10,534 nucleotides of DNA from Eubacteriales bacterium (GTDB lineage: Bacteria > Bacillota > Clostridia > Oscillospirales > Acutalibacteraceae), in assembly GCA_030529125.1 (NCBI GenBank), contig JAUMXP010000044.1, forward strand, positions 1-10,534. Direction: 5' to 3'. The notes beneath the pieces were generated by a model, which saw nothing but the letters and a program-made list of their open reading frames with translations, had not been told where the DNA came from and ran no database searches. Within the stretch, counting starts at the first letter, position 1; the number at the start of each line of letters is the position of its first letter. This document shows, piece by piece, positions 6,898 through 10,534 of this stretch. A program made the position numbers and the translations under genes.

Positions 6898-9078
6898 TTA
6901 TTCATTTGTGACGAGCTGAGTATACAGTCCGTTGTTTTTGTAAAGTTGTTCGTGTGTGCCACGCTCAACGACTCTGCCTTTGTCCAGCACTATGATTTCG
7001 TCGCAGTCACGGATAGTAGAAAGCCTGTGCGCAACAACAATACATGTAATGCCTCTGTCTTTGATAGATTTAACGACATCAAATTCTGTTTTTGCGTCGA
7101 GTGCAGATGTGGCTTCGTCCATAATTATTATTGTCGGATCTTGAGCGAGCACCCGGGCGATCTCGATTCTTTGGCGTTGTCCGCCTGAAAAATCTTTTCC
7201 GCCCTCTGTTAGTTTGTAGTTGTAACCACCGTCACGCTGCATAATATCTTCGTGAATTTGAGCATCTCGTGACGCAAGTATCATCTCGAAATCTTCGATT
7301 GATGAGTCCCACATTTTAATGTTGTTAGCGATTGTGTCTTCAAACAAGATGATGTCTTGATCGACAACCGCTAACGAGCCTGTGAACACTCCGCGATTTA
7401 TTTCACTGATCGGCTTTGAATCAAACAAGATCTCGCCGCTCCATGGTTTATAGAGCCCGCTGATCAGTTTTGATATAGTGGACTTTCCGCAACCTGATGA
7501 GCCAACAAAAGCAACCGAGCTGCCCGGCTTTATCGTCAAATTGAAGTCTTCAATCAAAGGATCAGACAGCTTGGAATATCCAAAGGTTACATTTTTGAGC
7601 TTTATGTCACCTGACAACTTATCGTAAGAGATATCTTGGTTTAAGTTGTTGTCGAATTCAACATCAACAGGGTAGTTTTCGATGTCTTCGATACGCTCCA
7701 TATTGGTGCGTGTTTCTTGTAGCTTTTGTGCTGCAGAAATGATTTTTTGTGTTGGAGTCTCAAAAGAATGCATAAATCCCTGAAACGCCAAAATCATACC
7801 GACTGAAAATTCACCCATCATAGTTAAGTAAACTCCGACTACAAGTATCAGAATATTAGTGATAGAAGAAATCAGTTCGGGCAAAGAAGCGAGATACTGG
7901 TTGACTTTTGCGTATTTAACTTCTTGAGTGTTTACGCCGGCTTGGTAACCTGCCCATTTTTCGAAGTATCCGTCTTCAGCGCCTGACGCTTTTATGGTTT
8001 CAATCATCTCAATACCATTTACGGTCATTCCCGCAAGTTTGCCGGCATTTCTCATTTGAACTCTTGTGATGTTAACTTTTTTGTTTGAAATAATTTTTGC
8101 GATAACTATGTCTAATATGATTGAAGAAACTCCGATTATCGTTAAAATGATGCTGTAACGAATCATGACGAATAAGTAGAAAAACAACATAACAACATCT
8201 AAGATAAGGGGAGCAAAGGTTTTCATCAAATCTTTAGTTAAAATCTCGTTTTTCTTTTGTCTGTCTGCGATATCGCCAGCCATTCGCTGAGAGAAAAATT
8301 CCATAGGAACTCTAAGAACATGCCACATAAATTTTGAGTTTGAGACTATGGCGAGTTTACCCTCTATTTTGAGCATATAAAGGCTTTTGATACAATCAAC
8401 GATAAGTGTCAAAAATGCAAGCGCAATGAGCATAACTGTGAACGGATAAAGCCACTGAGGATTTTGAGCTGTGAGCAACCTATCCATAAATACTCGTGAA
8501 AAAGCAGGGTTAAGTATACCCAAAAGTATAGAAATTAAAGTGGTGAGTGTAATAAAGATTATACCCGTGCGAGTTCCCTTTAACTTGTTTTTAGCAAATC
8601 TATACACAGATTTCGGCTTGCCGCCGGGAGTAAAATTTTCAGTAGGAGTTATCACAAGACAGATTCCGGTAAAGCTTTTGTCAAACTCATCCATGCCGAC
8701 TTTGATTGATCCCTTTGCGGGGTCATTGATGATTGCTTTGTCTTTTGTGAATCCGTCAAGGACCACAAAGTGGTTGAAATTCCAGTGTATAATGCATGGA
8801 AAAACGCCTTTAGCTTTTAAATTTGCTGTGTCAAAAGTAAATGCTTTTGCTTGCATGCCATAACTTCTGGCAGCTATAAGAACATTTTTTGCGCTGGACC
8901 CGTCTCTGGAAACGCCGCAATCGGTTCTTACTTGCTCAAGAGGAAGCCATTTTCCGTAGTAAGCTAAAATCATAGACAGCGATGCAGCGCCACACTCTAA
9001 GGCCTCCATCTGCATAATAACAGGAACCTTAGCGTAGCCTTTGGTTACAGGCTGTACAACCTTTTTTTGTTTAGCCAT
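6898..9078 (-). CDS. NHLP-type bacteriocin export ABC transporter with C39 peptidase domain
   Basis: A 726-residue peptidase-permease-ATPase. Residues about 15-140 are a C39 cysteine peptidase with the full catalytic set: Q23 (oxyanion), C29 in ALECGAAS, H103 in FNHFVVLDG and D119 in INDPAKG. This domain removes double-glycine-type leaders during export. Residues about 165-450 are the membrane domain, with the basic start of the first helix near SVYRFAKNK. Residues about 485-726 are the ATPase: Walker A GSSGCGKST (near 524), signature FSGGQRQR (near 630) and Walker B IIIMDEATSALD (near 652). The length is typical for the NHLP ABC1 family. GGAGG lies 5 bases before the ATG and touches the stop of the secretion-protein gene. 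It sits between its accessory protein and its partner ATPase, the usual order for this system. Cleavage specificity (GG, GA or AG) cannot be read from the sequence. Confidence 0.95.
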   Translation of the reverse strand: MAKQKKVVQPVTKGYAKVPVIMQMEALECGAASLSMILAYYGKWLPLEQVRTDCGVSRDGSSAKNVLIAARSYGMQAKAFTFDTANLKAKGVFPCIIHWNFNHFVVLDGFTKDKAIINDPAKGSIKVGMDEFDKSFTGICLVITPTENFTPGGKPKSVYRFAKNKLKGTRTGIIFITLTTLISILLGILNPAFSRVFMDRLLTAQNPQWLYPFTVMLIALAFLTLIVDCIKSLYMLKIEGKLAIVSNSKFMWHVLRVPMEFFSQRMAGDIADRQKKNEILTKDLMKTFAPLILDVVMLFFYLFVMIRYSIILTIIGVSSIILDIVIAKIISNKKVNITRVQMRNAGKLAGMTVNGIEMIETIKASGAEDGYFEKWAGYQAGVNTQEVKYAKVNQYLASLPELISSITNILILVVGVYLTMMGEFSVGMILAFQGFMHSFETPTQKIISAAQKLQETRTNMERIEDIENYPVDVEFDNNLNQDISYDKLSGDIKLKNVTFGYSKLSDPLIEDFNLTIKPGSSVAFVGSSGCGKSTISKLISGLYKPWSGEILFDSKPISEINRGVFTGSLAVVDQDIILFEDTIANNIKMWDSSIEDFEMILASRDAQIHEDIMQRDGGYNYKLTEGGKDFSGGQRQRIEIARVLAQDPTIIIMDEATSALDAKTEFDVVKSIKDRGITCIVVAHRLSTIRDCDEIIVLDKGRVVERGTHEQLYKNNGLYTQLVTNE

Positions 9079-9088
9079 ACCGTCCTCC

Positions 9089-9571
9089 TTAACCTAATAC
9101 AAACGAGATAGGAGAGATTTTCTCTGCTACAATATCGGTACAAACATAGCCGTCTTCTATAGTACCGTCAACTTTTATTTCGACTATATAGTTCCATTCG
9201 TCAAGCTCTAAGCAGTATAAGGTGTAGTCGTCGGTTTGAGCGATGTCGGTAGCTTCTTTGAGAGAAACAGGCTTTTCCGATACTTTTGAAACTGTGCCTG
9301 AAAGCTCTCCGATTATTACCGCGTAATTTGTTTTGATGTTGCTGATATCATCGGTAAAACAAATAACTGTGTTGTCTTTTGCAACCCCATCAATAGTAAT
9401 GTGTGTTTCGAGCGAGCCAAAAAAAGCCCAAGCAAAAACGCCTGCAAGCAAAACAATAACTGAGATGATAATCAACCAAACGCTTGGTTTCGAAGTTTTG
9501 ATATAGTCGTCGAGTTCTTCCGGGGAATTTACTTTATCAAGACTTTGCTTTCTGAAAATTGAATCTGCCAT
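9089..9571 (-). CDS. Compact HlyD-like NHLP secretion accessory protein
   Basis: First gene of the operon, 160 residues. Both ends look like the NHLP HlyD family: an N-terminal SIFRKQSLDKVNSPEELDDY segment before one membrane helix (about 30-52, ending FFGS), and a C-terminal beta-rich part ending AEKISPISFVLG. The usual middle, with the long coiled-coil hairpin and lipoyl-like halves, is missing; full family members are about 400 residues. Because both ends are kept and the next gene begins 10 bases later, this looks like a stable short form and not a frameshifted gene. It would stay anchored in the membrane beside the ABC pair, possibly guiding or gating the substrate without reaching across an outer membrane. 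AGGAGAG lies 7 bases before the ATG. The family assignment is probable, not certain. Confidence 0.8.
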   Translation of the reverse strand: MADSIFRKQSLDKVNSPEELDDYIKTSKPSVWLIIISVIVLLAGVFAWAFFGSLETHITIDGVAKDNTVICFTDDISNIKTNYAVIIGELSGTVSKVSEKPVSLKEATDIAQTDDYTLYCLELDEWNYIVEIKVDGTIEDGYVCTDIVAEKISPISFVLG

Positions 9572-9590
9572 ATCGTTTCTCTCCTATGAA

Positions 9591-9606
9591 AAATATTGCA
9601 ATATTT
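9591..9606. repeat. Perfect 16-bp palindrome, candidate operator
   Basis: AAATATTGCAATATTT is a perfect palindrome located in the 5' leader of the export operon, just upstream of its ribosome-binding site. The half-site ATATTGCA recurs at 9650-9657, inside the spacer of the operon promoter, and a CAATAT...TTGCA variant lies at 9667-9680 overlapping the -35. The spacing and position suit a dimeric repressor, but AT-rich palindromes also arise by chance. Confidence 0.45.
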
Positions 9607-9641
9607 AAAAAGATATTATCAATCTGTACTTAATCAGTTTT

Positions 9642-9669
9642 ATTGTAACATATTGCAGAAAAAAAACAA
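9642..9669 (-). promoter_or_regulatory. Extended -10 promoter of the export operon
   Basis: On the minus strand TTGTTT (-35, 9664-9669), a 16-base spacer and TACAAT (9642-9647) preceded by TGT give an extended -10 promoter. The expected start is near 9635, leaving a leader of about 64 bases that contains the palindrome at 9591-9606. Confidence 0.55.
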
Positions 9670-9711
9670 TATTTTTTGCATTTTATTCATCTTTTTTGAA
9701 GACATAGTTGA

Positions 9712-9740
9712 TTGAAAAAAGGATTATGCTGTGATATAAT
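9712..9740 (+). promoter_or_regulatory. Strong extended -10 promoter of the nucleotidyltransferase-like gene
   Basis: TTGAAA (-35, 9712-9717), a 17-base spacer and a perfect TATAAT (9735-9740) preceded by TGA. Transcription should start near 9747, only about 15 bases before the ATG, with the GGAG inside this very short leader. Confidence 0.75.
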
Positions 9741-9761
9741 TGAAAAGAAAGGAGAAGGTTT

Positions 9762-10534
9762 ATGACGAATGAATTTAAATACCTTATGTATTTATACGCA
9801 TGTGCAGCTAAATCTGTTAGTGCAAGCCCCTTAAATTATGATGTGGATTTTTATAAGTTGTACGAAATGGCTGACAGAATGTCGTTGCTATCGACTATGT
9901 CATATGCACTGAAAATTTCTCCTCAAGTTGACTGCCCGGATGAAATAAAACAAAAGCTATACAGCGTAATGCTTGGAACCTCTTTAAAAAACAAGATAAG
10001 AACACAGGCTGTGCTCAAAACGCTTGAGGATATCGAAAACAAAGGGATAAAAGCAGTGGTGCTAAAAGGCATCGACTGTGCAAGATATTACTCAAAACCC
10101 GAGTGTAGGATTTCCGCTGATACTGATTTGTTGATTGATGAAAAAGACGAAGAAAAACTACTGCAGTATTTTGAGCAAAACGGATACACCGTGCAAAGAC
10201 GAAAAAAGTACCAGCATCACAGCGAGTGTGTCAGTAAGCACACAGGAATGTTTGAAATCCATGTGAAAATCTGGGAAGACTATGTCTATGACGCTATGCG
10301 CGGAAGTCCTGAAAATATAAGAATCAACACCGAAAGCTCGATGATAACCTCAGTTGATAATACTAAAATCAGAGTGCTAAACCAAACAGATGCGATGATT
10401 TTTATGACACTGCATCTTGTAAAGCATTTTATGTTTAGCAACGCAAACCTCAAGATGTCATACGACCTTGCCTTGTATTACATAAACAACAAAGAGCATG
10501 TTGACAAGGATAAATACAAAAAATGGTTAGCTCA
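9762..10534 (+). CDS. Nucleotidyltransferase-like protein (NTP_transf_5 type), 3' end outside window
   Basis: An open frame of 257 codons continues past the right edge. The start is firm: GGAG lies 7 bases before the ATG and a strong promoter precedes it. The central part carries nucleotidyltransferase-fold hallmarks: VVLKGIDCARYY (99-110), then CRISADTDLLI, in which D120 and D122 fit the catalytic DxD, and a candidate third acid E165 in FEIH. A later LHLVKHF segment (218-223) is also typical of these uncharacterised NTases. Family members occur beside RiPP gene clusters, including lasso-peptide clusters with kinase genes, but their reaction is mostly unknown. A role in modifying the exporter's cargo is therefore inference from position. 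It is divergent from the export operon and shares its intergenic control region. Confidence 0.8.
   Translation, partial: MTNEFKYLMYLYACAAKSVSASPLNYDVDFYKLYEMADRMSLLSTMSYALKISPQVDCPDEIKQKLYSVMLGTSLKNKIRTQAVLKTLEDIENKGIKAVVLKGIDCARYYSKPECRISADTDLLIDEKDEEKLLQYFEQNGYTVQRRKKYQHHSECVSKHTGMFEIHVKIWEDYVYDAMRGSPENIRINTESSMITSVDNTKIRVLNQTDAMIFMTLHLVKHFMFSNANLKMSYDLALYYINNKEHVDKDKYKKWLA

Noticed and set aside
6887..6900. TAAGGGGGTGTTTT (minus strand) is identical over 14 bases to the terminator arm at 3917-3930
   Set aside because: At 6887-6900 it serves as the ribosome-binding site of a GTG start and has no pairing arm; the two copies are best explained by chance around a G-rich core.
1..10534. CRISPR arrays, tRNA/rRNA genes, insertion sequences
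   Set aside because: I saw no regular spaced repeats, no cloverleaf-like tRNA ends, no rRNA signatures and no transposase motifs in any frame I read.

Overview
The base composition is AT-rich. Ribosome-binding sites are strong (AGGAGG type), promoters look like SigA promoters, and the gene families present (SpoIIE-type phosphatase, STAS antagonist, NHLP export ABC transporters) suggest a low-GC Firmicute. A gut-type Clostridia/Oscillospirales bacterium is most likely. That placement is inference from family content and style, not from a marker gene.

Layout: (1) Bases 1-88 hold the start of a minus-strand membrane protein that runs off the left edge, with a near-consensus promoter at 117-145. 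(2) Bases 150-560 hold no convincing gene. Part of this stretch (about 180-330) looks like non-random sequence without an intact frame. (3) A plus-strand, two-gene signalling operon (668-3849) starts from a promoter at 563-590. It encodes a 960-residue membrane sensor that carries both a SpoIIE/PP2C phosphatase and an RsbW-like ATPase/kinase domain, followed by a STAS anti-anti-sigma-type protein. (4) A bidirectional hairpin terminator (3870-3930) separates this operon from a convergent minus-strand operon (9571 to 3972). (5) Read in its own direction, that operon encodes a very short HlyD-like secretion protein, a C39 peptidase-ABC transporter, a second ABC transporter of the NHLP type, a 65-residue protein with a RiPP-leader-like motif close to its C terminus, and an ECF-like sigma-70 factor. 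(6) Divergent from it, a strong extended -10 promoter drives a nucleotidyltransferase-like gene (NTP_transf_5 type) that runs off the right edge. The divergent intergenic region contains a perfect 16-bp palindrome and further copies of its half-site.

How it may work together: the three large minus-strand genes form a recognisable NHLP-type leader-peptide processing and export machine. No obvious cargo peptide or modifying enzyme lies inside the window; the 65-residue protein is the only peptide-like candidate. The tight coupling of this exporter to a sigma factor and to the small motif-bearing protein is the most unusual aspect. The neighbouring partner-switching module may or may not act on the same circuit; its convergent orientation and separate promoter give no direct proof of a link.
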